Positions 26,590-35,718 of a stretch of 64,000 bases of DNA are shown here, piece by piece. The position numbers and the translations under genes are program-made. A model generated the notes under the pieces. The model saw only the letters and a list, made by a program, of their open reading frames with translations, did not search any database and was not told where the DNA came from. The DNA lies in the NCBI GenBank assembly GCA_050732695.1, contig JBOHRL010000093.1:1-64000 (forward strand). The letters run 5' to 3'. This DNA is from JBFFZF01 sp050732695. Lineage in GTDB: Bacteria > Gemmatimonadota > Gemmatimonadetes > Longimicrobiales > RSA9. Numbering within the stretch: the stretch's first letter is position 1; the number at the start of each line of letters is the position of its first letter.

Positions 26590-28101
26590 TTATCGTTCGG
26601 TCCTCGCCCGTGTGAGCTTGCCGTCGTCACTCATACGCAGACTGACGACGTTGCCCTGATTGTCAGCGGAAATGTCAAGGCGCTCACTGCCCGTCACACG
26701 ACGGCCTCCGGCGGGGACCGTGATCTCGATCGTGATCTGCGAATGGTTCGCCACGCCGAAGTGCATTGGCGCGAGACTCTGGCTGTTGTAACCGGAGCCG
26801 GAGTCAACAATGCGGGTTGCGAGTAGTTGGTTGGTGCTGGCGTCGAAGATGCGCACTTCAGCGCCGGCCAGGATTGGCCGGGAGCGGTCATCGGTGAGTG
26901 CGACCAGAAGCGAGCGCCGGGCCTGCTCATCGGCCATTCGATTGAGCAGGAGTGAGTGCATGCCGTCGGGCCGTGCACCAGTGAGGGCGAGGTCAGGGTC
27001 GCCGTCGTGATCGACATCGGCCCATTGCACGCCGTGGTCGGCCTGTAGAGCCTCGATGTTGGCGGGCGTCACGTCCTCGAAGCCACGCCCTGTGTTGCGG
27101 AACAGGAAATCGCGGTAGCTGACGCCGCCGGTCACGGTACCGTTGACATAGAGGTCGATCGAGCCATCGTGATCGACGTCATCGAATGCGCAAGAATCGT
27201 AGCGCGCATCGATCGCAATACCCCAGGCGTCGGAGACGTCTTCAAAGCGGCCGTTGCCGCGGTTCAGGAAGAGGCCGTTGGGACCGTAGTTGGCCATGAA
27301 GAGGTCGAGGCGCCCGTCGTTGTCGACGTCGGCGACACAGGGGCGCACGGTCCCGTTGGAGGGCTCGGCTTGCGCGCGGCCGCCCCATGCCAGACCGGCC
27401 GCAGGCGCGACGTCCTCGAACATGCCACCATTGTTCCGGAAGAGGCCGTTCGCATCGCCGTCCATATTGCCGATGTACAGGTCGAGGTCGCCATCCATGT
27501 CGTAGTCGAACCAGACGGCGCCGACGGTGCGGCGGGTGTCGGCCAGGCCGATGTCGGTTGCTATGTCAGTGAATCGTCCGGCATCGTTGCGGAACAGAGC
27601 GTTGGCGCGATCACGGAACGCGATGAAGAGGTCGGCATCGCCGTCGCCATCGTAATCGATCCATGCGGGCTGACGGACCGCAGCGGAGTCCACGTCGAGA
27701 CCGGACGCCGTCGTAACATCGGAGAAACGCCCGTCCTCGTTCTGATAGAGTCGCAGCACGGAACTTTCGCCGGGCGCGAAGCCGACGAGCAGATCGGCAT
27801 CGCCATCGCCATCGAAATCGCCCCATGCGGCTGCGCGCGTCGCGCGGGCATCGGCGAGACCAGCCGACGCTGCGATGTCGACAAACGTGCCGCCGTCGTT
27901 CCGGTAGAGGCGATTGGGCTGACCACCGAAACCGACGAACAAGTCGAGGTCGGCATCATCGTCGAAATCCGCGAAGGCATTGACGAAGGTGCCGCCCGCC
28001 GCAAACAGATCCGGCTGCGCCGGCTCGAAGACCGGCAGCTGCGACGCTGCGGCGAGGACAGCGCCCGCCACGGCCCCCGCCAGCACCCTGGTCACGACCA
28101 T
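26590..28101 (-). CDS. Exported FG-GAP/VCBS repeat protein
   Basis: A secreted or periplasmic protein of 503 residues from ATG 28101. After a hydrophobic N-terminus (AGAVAGAVLAAASQLP) come about seven FG-GAP/VCBS-type repeats, each with a calcium-binding DxDxDGDxDL loop (DFDGDGDADLLVGF, DYDGDGDADLFIAF, DYDMDGDLDLYIGN, DVDNDGRLDLFMAN and others), which fold as an integrin-like propeller. The C-terminal 100 residues resemble the ASPIC/UnbV domain. ATG 28101 lacks a ribosome site. A different-frame ATG at 28133 has a very strong one and encodes a signal-like MRRLLARVAIS before a stop, so the true start may have been separated by a frameshift. It is the last gene of a minus-strand run. Confidence 0.8.
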   Translation of the reverse strand: MVVTRVLAGAVAGAVLAAASQLPVFEPAQPDLFAAGGTFVNAFADFDDDADLDLFVGFGGQPNRLYRNDGGTFVDIAASAGLADARATRAAAWGDFDGDGDADLLVGFAPGESSVLRLYQNEDGRFSDVTTASGLDVDSAAVRQPAWIDYDGDGDADLFIAFRDRANALFRNDAGRFTDIATDIGLADTRRTVGAVWFDYDMDGDLDLYIGNMDGDANGLFRNNGGMFEDVAPAAGLAWGGRAQAEPSNGTVRPCVADVDNDGRLDLFMANYGPNGLFLNRGNGRFEDVSDAWGIAIDARYDSCAFDDVDHDGSIDLYVNGTVTGGVSYRDFLFRNTGRGFEDVTPANIEALQADHGVQWADVDHDGDPDLALTGARPDGMHSLLLNRMADEQARRSLLVALTDDRSRPILAGAEVRIFDASTNQLLATRIVDSGSGYNSQSLAPMHFGVANHSQITIEITVPAGGRRVTGSERLDISADNQGNVVSLRMSDDGKLTRARTER

Positions 28102-28166
28102 GAAATCGCGACACGCGCGAGAAGTCGACGCATGATGCCCCTCCCCTCCAACCGCGGAACCGTTTC

Positions 28167-29543
28167 CTACCTGTTCGCGTTCGCGTTGCGCGCGTGGAAC
28201 GTGGTGCAGATTTCCGCGAACGTGAATCCGTTCAGTGTTCCGTTTGCGCACAGCAGATAGCGACCGGGCTTACCGACGGACAGCAGATTACCGTCGTCGG
28301 GGAACGTAGCGATACCCCAGACGCCATTGGCTTCCGTGGTCGGCGATTGCGTGTCGCCCTTGAGAACCGCGCCGGCCGGAACGCCCCGGTTCGTCTTCAG
28401 AGACAGGGTCACGTCTACGATCTCCATGGGAGTGCCGCTCCCCGAACGCGCCAGTACCTGGATGGTGGGCAGCGGTTGCCCTTCCGTGACTTCCCGTGGC
28501 ACGACGGACGCGAACTCGAGCGTACCATCGGTGGCAGCCGCGATCGGCGCGAACCGGCTGAAGTCGAGCGGCGTTCCGCCGACCACGCGAACCTTCGTGT
28601 CTCCGCGCAACAGCGAGCGAAGGCTGGCAGGCAGAATCTTCCTGACCAAGGAAACAACAGGACTGATGACGGACGCTGTCTGCGCCGTCGATGTCGGGCA
28701 GAACCCGGGCACGTGTTCCTGCAACACGACACCTTCCCGCTGCATCCTTGCCTCGAGGGCCACTACAAGGGCAGGCAGGTCGACATCGGCCGCGAAACAG
28801 ACACTGACGTGCAGCGCACCATCCAGCAACGGGCCCGCATCCGGATACACATCGATGCTGTACTGAAGGTCGCCGATGCCCAGTTCATCGAGGCTGACAC
28901 CGCCCTGAAGAACGGGTGCACCGTAGACGATGGTTGGATTCACGAAGGTAACCAGGTTCCACGGCTGATCGACCTCTACGCCCCACTGCGCGGTGTTTGC
29001 AAGGCCGAGAAAATCGGTGAATGGAATCGCGCCGCGGGCGAGGGCGCTCTGCGTGCCGGTTGTGCGGACCGCGAACAGGCCGAAGGCTGAAAGCGCAGCT
29101 GCGAAGTCGATCCCCTGAACCGCATTGAGAGCGCCGGGCTGTGGCACGGCCGCCGAATCGCACAACGATGCGGTGCACGCGAGCAAGCCATTCACGAGAC
29201 TCGACCCGGCGGTCGGGTCACCGCCGCGGCCAGCGTTGAGCGCGGTCTCGACGAGTTGCAGCACCTGGATCGCGATCGCCCGGACCGCGGTTGCGTTGCC
29301 GGCGATGCAGGCGGACGTGATGTCCTTGACGAGGCCGGATCCGAGCTGGGCATCCGGCGGAGCGAAGTACGCGGCGGCGTCCTGCGCCAGGCCCGCGGTC
29401 AGGTCACATGCCCCGGCGACAACCGTCGCGTCGATCCCGACGGGGTCACGGCTGCGAGCCGGATCGGTCGTCGCATCGGAACACGCGACCAGGGTGGCCA
29501 ACAAGGTTCCAGGAAGGGCGGAACGGAGCGCTACGGCACGCAT
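28167..29543 (-). CDS. Cys-containing lipoprotein, copy 1 of a tandem pair
   Basis: A 458-residue lipoprotein (lipobox LVACS, Cys about 21) not matching a family I know. It is a full-length paralogue of the next gene upstream. Shared blocks include AFGLF near 155, WGVEVDQPW near 190, a beta block GDLQYSIDVYPDAGPLLDGA, CFAADVDLP, EHVPGFCPT, the strongly conserved TKVRVVGGTPLDFSRFAP, an Ig-like segment ending NRGVPAGAVLKGD, and the C-terminal CANGTLNGFTFAEICTTF. The conserved Cys residues suggest several disulfides. GGAG lies upstream of the ATG. The Ig-like tail and lipid anchor suggest a surface or periplasmic structural or binding role. Confidence 0.75.
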   Translation of the reverse strand: MRAVALRSALPGTLLATLVACSDATTDPARSRDPVGIDATVVAGACDLTAGLAQDAAAYFAPPDAQLGSGLVKDITSACIAGNATAVRAIAIQVLQLVETALNAGRGGDPTAGSSLVNGLLACTASLCDSAAVPQPGALNAVQGIDFAAALSAFGLFAVRTTGTQSALARGAIPFTDFLGLANTAQWGVEVDQPWNLVTFVNPTIVYGAPVLQGGVSLDELGIGDLQYSIDVYPDAGPLLDGALHVSVCFAADVDLPALVVALEARMQREGVVLQEHVPGFCPTSTAQTASVISPVVSLVRKILPASLRSLLRGDTKVRVVGGTPLDFSRFAPIAAATDGTLEFASVVPREVTEGQPLPTIQVLARSGSGTPMEIVDVTLSLKTNRGVPAGAVLKGDTQSPTTEANGVWGIATFPDDGNLLSVGKPGRYLLCANGTLNGFTFAEICTTFHARNANANR

Positions 29544-29862
29544 GAGATCTCCGGGGTGCGGGCTTCACAGTGAACGGCGAAGCGTCAACGATTGTGCTCA
29601 ACAACGGAACCTCGGGGTGACCGGCGGACCCGCTATCGGTCCACGAAGTGGTGATTCGTGGCAACTCGCGGACCATCAATCCTGGAGATCTGTGGCAACT
29701 CGCGGACCAGACGATCGGCGGGCGAACGAGCAGTCCCGCGCCCCCGGCCAGCCCGTGCCCCCGGCCAGCCCGCGCATTCCGCCCGGACCGTTCGCAAAAG
29801 CGAGCGGGTCACCGAACCGCATCGTCCGGCGACCCGCACAACGCGCCTTCTCGCGAAGCTCG
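29544..29862. repeat. Intergenic region with short direct repeats
   Basis: The 319 bases between the two paralogous lipoprotein genes hold an 18-base sequence, GTGGCAACTCGCGGACCA, at 29658-29675 and exactly again at 29692-29709, 34 bases apart. Near 29750-29785 a C-rich element (GCCCCCGGCCAGCCCG) also occurs twice. No gene is visible. The repeats may mark the duplication that produced the paralogues or be regulatory. Confidence 0.65.
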
Positions 29863-31212
29863 TCAGCTTTCGTTGCGCGCGTTGAAGGTGGTGCAGCTCT
29901 CCGTGAAGGTGAAACCGTCCAGGGAGCCTCTCGCACAAAGCGTATATCCGCCGGGTTTGTTCACACTCGGAGCAGCGGCCAGACCGTCCGGGAACTGCGC
30001 GATCCCCAGAAGCCCTGCCCGCTCCTGCGTGAATGATGTGACATCGCCGGAAAGGAACGCGCCTGCCGGCACCCCTTGGTTGCCGCCGAGATACAGCTCG
30101 ACGCTCACCTTCTCCATCGGCGTGCCAGCACCCGAGAGGGCCTGGACTTCGAGGTTGCCGAGCGGCTGGCCGGAGATGACCACAGACGGCGGCGGGCTCA
30201 CCCAGTGGAGCGACCCGATCGTCAGCGCGGCCACGGGCGCGAAGAGGCTGAAGTCGAGCGGCGTGCCGCCGACGACGCGGACTTTGGTGTCGGCGAACAG
30301 CCGCGCGCTGATGGATGATGGCATCAGTCGCCGCGCGAGTGCTGCGAATGGCGCGATGATCGAGGCGGTCTGGGCCGAACTCGTGGCCGGGCAGAAGCCG
30401 GGTACGAATTCCTCGAGCAGGACACCTTCCCGCTGCATCCGACCCTCGAGGCCGTTCGCGTTGGGTGGCAGATCGACATCGGCACTGAAGCAGACGCCGA
30501 CGTGCACGGCGCCGTCGAGAAACTCACCGAGATCCGGAAAGACATCGAGCGAGAACTGCACGTCACCGAGGCCGAGCTCGTTCAGAGTCAATCCGCCCTG
30601 AAAGATGGGACCACCGTAAACGAGGACCGGGTTGGCAGCCGTCGCCTGCGACCAGGGCTGATCGACTTCGACGCCCCAGAGTGCCGAGTTCGGGTTGCCT
30701 GCCAGGTCGTTGAACGGCACTGCGCCATTTGCAATCGCATCATCGGAGTCGGTTCCGTGGACATCGAAGAGTCCGAATGCGGAGACGGCCGGACCGAAGT
30801 CGATGACGGGGACGGCAGCCGCCTGGCAGAGAGACGTCGTACAGGCGGCGAGGCGGCCGACGAATCCGGCGGTCTGAGCCGGCGATCCTTCTACGAGCCC
30901 GGCACCGAGTGCAAACTCGACGAGTCGCAGCAGGTCCCAGGCTTGCGCGGTGACCGCCGTCTGGTTCCCGCTCTGGCACGCGGTGTCCATGTCCTTGACA
31001 AGGTCTCGCGCCTGCGACTCCTCGTCCCGAGCGAACACGTCGCGCGCATCGGTCGCCAGCGTCTTCATCAGATCGCATGGCCCCGGTACAACGGCGAACT
31101 CGATACCCAGCGGGTCCTCGTTGAAGAGCGAACGTGACTCGGGCTCGGAACACGCAGCCATGGCCGCAGCGAGAGTGCACGCGACCCCGACAGATAGCGC
31201 AACATCACGCAT
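29863..31212 (-). CDS. Cys-containing lipoprotein, copy 2 of a tandem pair
   Basis: The paralogue of the 28167-29543 protein, 449 residues, with its own lipobox (AAMAACS, Cys about 20). It keeps all shared blocks: CDLMKTLATDARDVF, SAFGLFDVHG, WGVEVDQPW, QFSLDVFPDLGEFLDGA, EEFVPGFCP, TKVRVVGGTPLDFSLFAP, GGNQGVPAGAFLSGD and CARGSLDGFTFTESCTTF. ATG 31212 is chosen because AGGAA lies upstream. It begins 23 bases after the TolB/TPR gene ends, so the two are probably one transcript. Divergence across the whole length, with the key Cys residues and the C-terminal block kept, suggests an old duplication under selection. Function is unknown. Confidence 0.75.
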   Translation of the reverse strand: MRDVALSVGVACTLAAAMAACSEPESRSLFNEDPLGIEFAVVPGPCDLMKTLATDARDVFARDEESQARDLVKDMDTACQSGNQTAVTAQAWDLLRLVEFALGAGLVEGSPAQTAGFVGRLAACTTSLCQAAAVPVIDFGPAVSAFGLFDVHGTDSDDAIANGAVPFNDLAGNPNSALWGVEVDQPWSQATAANPVLVYGGPIFQGGLTLNELGLGDVQFSLDVFPDLGEFLDGAVHVGVCFSADVDLPPNANGLEGRMQREGVLLEEFVPGFCPATSSAQTASIIAPFAALARRLMPSSISARLFADTKVRVVGGTPLDFSLFAPVAALTIGSLHWVSPPPSVVISGQPLGNLEVQALSGAGTPMEKVSVELYLGGNQGVPAGAFLSGDVTSFTQERAGLLGIAQFPDGLAAAPSVNKPGGYTLCARGSLDGFTFTESCTTFNARNES

Positions 31213-31235
31213 GGTCAGATTCCTTTCATGAGGCG

Positions 31236-33209
31236 TCAACGAACGTTTACCAACGAGAGAAAGCGCGGTTCATCGATGAGTTGCTGGTGGTACCAGGGCA
31301 ACTCACGATTCTGGACGCCGTCCCGGTAACCTTCATCGGTTCCGGGATTCGCGGCGAAGTAGATACTGAGCTGGCGGACGGCCTCGTCGATGTCCCCGAG
31401 CCAGGTTCTCGCAATGGACTCGAACAGGGCGAGTTCTCGAACAGGATCGATCTCGGGCGTTCCACGCGCGCGCACAAGAATAGAACGTGCCGAGTCCTGC
31501 ATTCCTCTCGCCTCGCTCCGGGCCAGGCCCATGGCGACATACATCTGGCCGCGTTTGCGATTGACTTCGCGCACCTGCGGCGGGCTCATCTCGGCGAATT
31601 CTACTACCAGTTGCCATGCCCGGTCCAGTTCGCCTGGCTGTTCGATGTCCCGCCCGGGTAGCGAGTAGAGCCACAGCTGGCACTGGCGGAATCGGAAATC
31701 GTCCGGGAACCGGCGCAGTCCCTCCACGCAATAGCGATTCGCCTCGACGGCGTCCTGGAGGTTCCAGGCGGCTGTGAAGATGCGCCAGATCGTGAGATTG
31801 GCGTTATCGAGGAATGGGTCCGTTTCATACGCGCGCAACGCGTTGAGCTTCGCCTCGGCGACCTGGCCTGTATTGAGGAGAAGATGGCTGAGCGAGTTCA
31901 GCGCGCTCGCGGTGGCGCCGCCGGCCGCTATGGCGCGGCGGAACCCGTCTTCTGCCTCGGCCAGCAGCCGCCCGGTTTCCGATGGGCCATCGCCCAGGTT
32001 GAGCAGGTATTTCCAGTAGACGAGGGTCGCGCGTAGCTCGATCGCGCTCGAGTTGGTCGGATCGATGGCCAGGGCCCGATCGGCGTGAGTCAGGCCGGTC
32101 CGGATCCAGTCGGCGTACTGGCCACGATCCATGCCACCCAGCCGCGACTGCCGGTAGGCGATCCAGCCTCGGCGTACGATCGGCTCGATCCAGGCGGGGT
32201 CCTCCGTCTCTGCCACGGCAAGAATCGAGTCCGCGCTGGACAGAGCCCGCGATGCCCCTTCGATGTCATTGTTGCCGAGGAGCACAGTGGCCCCGTTCGC
32301 GGTGAGCTGTCCGCGCTGGACGGTTTCCCACGCCGCCACGGAGTTCGTGCCGGCGCGCAACGTCACAGCGCCCAGCTCGGTACCGATCTCGCGGCGCAGG
32401 AACATCGAAATGGTGTCTGCCAGTTCATCCTGGAGCGTGAAGATCTCAGAACGGGGTCGCTCGAAGGGTCGACTCGCGAACTGCTCGCCGGTCGATGCAT
32501 TCGCAAGGGTGACCGTGACACGAACCCGTTCGCCTGCCTGCGCGACTGTCCCGCTCACGATGCTGCCCGCGCGAAGCGTCCGGCCGACGCTGTCGGCGGG
32601 GGCCGCGACCCCACGGAAGAGTTCGGAACCGTTGCGAGACACGACGAACAGACCTTCAACAGCGCTGAGTTCGCCGATCAACGTCTCGGTCAGACCGGAT
32701 GCAAGGAACTCGGCATCCTCGCCGCCGCGTGGTTCGAAATAGAGGATGGCCACGCGGCTCGGGTCCGCCTCCGGCGCAAGACCGGCCGGCTGGCTGGCGG
32801 CCGCGGTTGCTGCGACGTCCGCCCGCACCACGAAGCCCGTCGTGACAAGGGCAAACACCGCCACAGCCGCGAGCATTCCCCGTTCCGCACGCGACACGAC
32901 CTGCCTGCCTTTCGCGCCGTGGTACCACGACACGATCAGGGCACCCGGCAATCCGCACAGGACGAGACTCAGCGTAGCGCGGTAGACGACGCCCGGGAAG
33001 ACGCCATTACCGACCAGCTGGTCGACCACCTCGAGGGCGGCCCACGACGCGGCACCATACGCGACGAGGTACCGGAAAACCCTACGCTCGGCGAGGTTCC
33101 TGAAAATGCTCAACGGCCGCCCGGTAATGCGGGCGCTACCCGGACGCTCATCATCGGCGCGCAGGGTCCGGCCCGACAGGCGAAATTTCGGTATCGACTG
33201 AATTTTCAT
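31236..33209 (-). CDS. Membrane protein with TolB-like and TPR domains
   Basis: A 657-residue protein of a type common in Gemmatimonadota and Acidobacteriota. After a short cytosolic N-terminus, three hydrophobic segments (about 46-66, 76-96, 108-128) precede a TolB N-like or FlgO-like domain (RVAILYFEPRGGEDAEFLASGL, about 150-290) and then TPR-type helices to the end (for example ALNSLSHLLLNTGQVAEAKLNALRAYETDP). Related proteins carry an N-terminal DNA-binding or kinase domain that is absent here. It probably senses or scaffolds at the membrane. It is the first gene of the minus-strand run with the two Cys lipoproteins and the FG-GAP protein. Confidence 0.82.
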   Translation of the reverse strand: MKIQSIPKFRLSGRTLRADDERPGSARITGRPLSIFRNLAERRVFRYLVAYGAASWAALEVVDQLVGNGVFPGVVYRATLSLVLCGLPGALIVSWYHGAKGRQVVSRAERGMLAAVAVFALVTTGFVVRADVAATAAASQPAGLAPEADPSRVAILYFEPRGGEDAEFLASGLTETLIGELSAVEGLFVVSRNGSELFRGVAAPADSVGRTLRAGSIVSGTVAQAGERVRVTVTLANASTGEQFASRPFERPRSEIFTLQDELADTISMFLRREIGTELGAVTLRAGTNSVAAWETVQRGQLTANGATVLLGNNDIEGASRALSSADSILAVAETEDPAWIEPIVRRGWIAYRQSRLGGMDRGQYADWIRTGLTHADRALAIDPTNSSAIELRATLVYWKYLLNLGDGPSETGRLLAEAEDGFRRAIAAGGATASALNSLSHLLLNTGQVAEAKLNALRAYETDPFLDNANLTIWRIFTAAWNLQDAVEANRYCVEGLRRFPDDFRFRQCQLWLYSLPGRDIEQPGELDRAWQLVVEFAEMSPPQVREVNRKRGQMYVAMGLARSEARGMQDSARSILVRARGTPEIDPVRELALFESIARTWLGDIDEAVRQLSIYFAANPGTDEGYRDGVQNRELPWYHQQLIDEPRFLSLVNVR

Positions 33210-33537
33210 GTCCGCCCCGCCGCCCGCAATGGGGCCGGCCGCGCAGGCCGGGGCATCCGGTACCCGGCAGCCCGCCTCGAACGGGGCATCCTCCTATACA
33301 AAGAATCGCAAAAAGAAGCCGCGACAGGACATTTCGAGCGGACCCCATCGTGATCAGACTGCCATGCCCCGAGGGATTCCGGATCCACCGAGCCGCGCGC
33401 CGTGATCGGCGGTGGCCGTCATGGCGAACGACTGCTTCGCAAGGATGATTCGTCGGGCGATCGCGGAACGTGCGGTTGACCCGCGTCAAGGGCAGGACCA
33501 TCATCATCCGATACTGGAGCCACAGGGGGGACTACGA
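33210..33537. other. Intergenic region between divergent genes
   Basis: About 330 bases between the leftward TolB/TPR gene and the rightward DUF481 gene. I see only the strong ribosome site AGGGGGG at about 33524-33530 for the rightward gene. An in-frame extension of that gene upstream to 33412 is open but lacks a signal peptide at its start and is judged non-coding. Confidence 0.45.
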
Positions 33538-34416
33538 TTGTTGGCAAGGACGCAACCGATCGCATGCAACGCGTGGCTCTTTGCAGCGTTGCTCGGCATT
33601 TCGCTCACTTCACCAGCTGCGGCGCAGACGGATCGCGAGCCGCCTGACTGGCAGTTCACCGGCCGGCTCAGCACTGTATTCGCGAGTGGTAACAGCGAAT
33701 CCAGTACGTTCGGGATAGGCGCAACACTCCGTCGCCTGGGTGGAGGTCACGACCTCAAGTTCGAGACGGGCGGCGTCCGCACCGAAAGCGGCCGAACGAC
33801 TCGCCGCGCCGTCGGTACGACGGGCGACTTCGCGGTCGAAGAGAGCACGGAATGGCGCAAGACGGCGGAGGCGATCTTTGCGCGCGTGCGGTATGGTCGC
33901 CAGGTCAACGGCGGGTTTCTCTTCTTCGGCGGCGTCGACTGGCTGCGCAACACGTTTGCGGGCATCGACAGCCGCCTGCTCGTTGCAACGGGTGCTGGCA
34001 TGGTATGGGCCGATGAAGAGGAGTTCCGCTTCAAGACCGATTACGGTGTTACGTACACGTTCCAGAACGACGTCATCGACAATCCGTTCCTGCGCAGCAA
34101 ATTTCCGGGTCTGCGTTTTTCGTGGGACATGGTGCGCAGGCTGACAGAGACGGCGCAGCTCGAGAGCACGCTCGTTACGGACCTGAACATCGAGAATACC
34201 GATGACTTGCGTGCCGACTTCACGAACGGCCTGACGCTCGCGGTTTACAGCGCTCTGGCCGTGAAGCCGAGCGTCCAGCTGTTGTGGCGCAACGATCCGG
34301 CGCTCACGGAGATCGAGTTGTACGCGAGCGATGGCCTCCCAACCGGCGCGAAGGTTCGTGTTCCGCTGGACAAGCTCGACACCTTCGTGACGATCGCGCT
34401 GGTCGTGACTCTGTGA
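33538..34416 (+). CDS. DUF481 family outer-membrane protein
   Basis: A YdiY-like DUF481 outer-membrane beta-barrel of 292 residues. The TTG start at 33538 is supported by AGGGGGG seven bases upstream and by the signal peptide it creates (WLFAALLGISLTSPAAAQ). Mature strands show the family pattern: WQFTGRLSTVFASGNSESSTF, then long alternating strands such as FRFKTDYGVTYTF and DIENTDDLRADFTNGLTLAVY, ending FVTIALVVTL. Family members are described as salt-induced outer-membrane proteins of unknown transport role. Its stop overlaps the next gene (GTGA). Confidence 0.85.
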   Translation: MLARTQPIACNAWLFAALLGISLTSPAAAQTDREPPDWQFTGRLSTVFASGNSESSTFGIGATLRRLGGGHDLKFETGGVRTESGRTTRRAVGTTGDFAVEESTEWRKTAEAIFARVRYGRQVNGGFLFFGGVDWLRNTFAGIDSRLLVATGAGMVWADEEEFRFKTDYGVTYTFQNDVIDNPFLRSKFPGLRFSWDMVRRLTETAQLESTLVTDLNIENTDDLRADFTNGLTLAVYSALAVKPSVQLLWRNDPALTEIELYASDGLPTGAKVRVPLDKLDTFVTIALVVTL

Positions 34417-34871
34417 GGCGACGGCGGTCCGCAGGCCAGCGCCCGGCCGCCGGATGTGTCCTTTGCCTGCTGGCGATCGCGTGCAACGATCCGGTCGCGC
34501 CCGACCCTCGCCCCGGCTGGCTCCTGAAACCGGCGATTCTTCTGCACCACGGCATTCCCACACTCATGCAGGTACCGGATTCCGTGCCGCCCGGCGCGCA
34601 GTTCAGCATCGCCTTCGTCACGTTCGGACCAGGCTGCGACGAGGTCGGGGAGACCCTCAACACCGTCAACGGTAACGAGATCGAGATTCATCCGCTGGAC
34701 TGGACGCCGGTCCGGCCGACCGCCATGTGCCCCGATTCGATTGTGCGTATCTTTCCGCACTCGGTCGAGGTGCAGGTCAATCAGAGCGGACCCGCCCGCG
34801 TCCGCGTCCACGGCAGGCGCGAACCCGGCGGCACGGATGTCATCTTCGCGGCGACGATCCAGATCCGGTGA
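34413..34871 (+). CDS. Small lipoprotein, hypothetical
   Basis: A 152-residue lipoprotein coupled to the DUF481 gene by a GTGA overlap. The signal is AGCVLCLLAIACN (lipobox LAIAC). The rest is a beta-rich domain with two further Cys residues (FGPGCDEVGE and TAMCPDS), probably a disulfide, and ends GGTDVIFAATIQIR. I do not recognise the family. Translational coupling suggests it works with the DUF481 barrel. The next gene follows after two bases. Confidence 0.7.
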   Translation: MRRRRSAGQRPAAGCVLCLLAIACNDPVAPDPRPGWLLKPAILLHHGIPTLMQVPDSVPPGAQFSIAFVTFGPGCDEVGETLNTVNGNEIEIHPLDWTPVRPTAMCPDSIVRIFPHSVEVQVNQSGPARVRVHGRREPGGTDVIFAATIQIR

Positions 34872-34873
34872 CC

Positions 34874-35377
34874 ATGGCGACCCCGTCGTTGGAACCAGTC
34901 CTTGGCCGGCGTGAAAGCTTTCACGTCGCAGGAGTCGACGCTCGCACAACAAATGATGCAGAGACGAAGCCGGAATCCAGTCAGATGGGCCGGCTCTGGC
35001 AGCGCTTCTTCGATGAGAACGTCAGCCGCCGCACTCCCGGTGCCGTGCCCGGGCTCATCGCCGGTGTATACTTCAATTACGAGAACGGCAGTGACGGTGC
35101 ATACGATGTCCTGCTCGGTCCTGTCGTGACGCGGACGGACCTGATGCCCGACGGCCTGCGACTCGTTTCCGTGCCCGCCGGCGAGTACCTGTCGTTCCCG
35201 GTCGAGGGCATGCCGCCGACGGCAACGATCGAGGCCTGGTCTCGCATCGAGATCTGGTTCGCCGAATCACCACACCTCCGTCGCGCGTTCACGTTCGACA
35301 TCGAGCTCTATCGGCCAGGCGTGACCGAGATCCTCGTATCCGTCGAGAAGCAGTCGAGCCAGGAGGCACAAACGTAA
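34874..35377 (+). CDS. GyrI-like/AraC effector-binding domain protein
   Basis: A 167-residue cytosolic protein made of the GyrI-like small-molecule-binding (SOUL/SHS2) fold used by AraC-family effector domains. Typical segments are LWQRFFDENV, VYFNYENGSDGAYDVLLGPVV, LRLVSVPAGEYLSF and FDIELYRPG. There is no DNA-binding domain, so it is probably a ligand scavenger or hydrolase of the YdeE type. Its TAA overlaps the next start codon (TAATG). Confidence 0.8.
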   Translation: MATPSLEPVLGRRESFHVAGVDARTTNDAETKPESSQMGRLWQRFFDENVSRRTPGAVPGLIAGVYFNYENGSDGAYDVLLGPVVTRTDLMPDGLRLVSVPAGEYLSFPVEGMPPTATIEAWSRIEIWFAESPHLRRAFTFDIELYRPGVTEILVSVEKQSSQEAQT

Positions 35378-35607
35378 TGAAGAGCGACGATACCACGATC
35401 GTTGCGCGATTCGGCTACCGCCACGAAGGCGAACTCGCCAAGGGCTACCTCGAAGATGCTCGAATCGATGCGATGCTCTTCGTCGACGATGCCAGCGGCA
35501 TCGAAGCAGGCATGGCTTTCGTCAACAAGGCCAGACTCGTCGTGCGCAGGGAGGATGCCGAACGCGCGCGTGACGTCCTGCGCTCCGCCGGCATCCCAAC
35601 GGAGTGA
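35377..35607 (+). CDS. DUF2007 small protein
   Basis: A 76-residue protein of the DUF2007 family (putative signal-transducing, PII-like ferredoxin fold). It shows VARFGYRHEGELAKGYLEDARIDA at the start and LVVRREDAERARDVLRSAGI at the end. It is coupled to the GyrI-like gene by a TAATG overlap. The role is unknown. Confidence 0.8.
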   Translation: MKSDDTTIVARFGYRHEGELAKGYLEDARIDAMLFVDDASGIEAGMAFVNKARLVVRREDAERARDVLRSAGIPTE

Positions 35608-35718
35608 TCCACACACGCGTCGCGGCAACTCCCGCCTGCTGCGCGATCCGGAACTCGGCCCGCTCGGCCTGGGCGGGGCGGTTGACCGCTGGTCGCGGTT
35701 GCATGACCTTCTTCTTCC

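Noticed and set aside
26014..26826. Long plus-strand frames in the low-complexity region
   Set aside because: They consist of Thr/Pro/Arg/His repeats produced by biased triplets, have no start signal, and one runs antisense into the FG-GAP gene.
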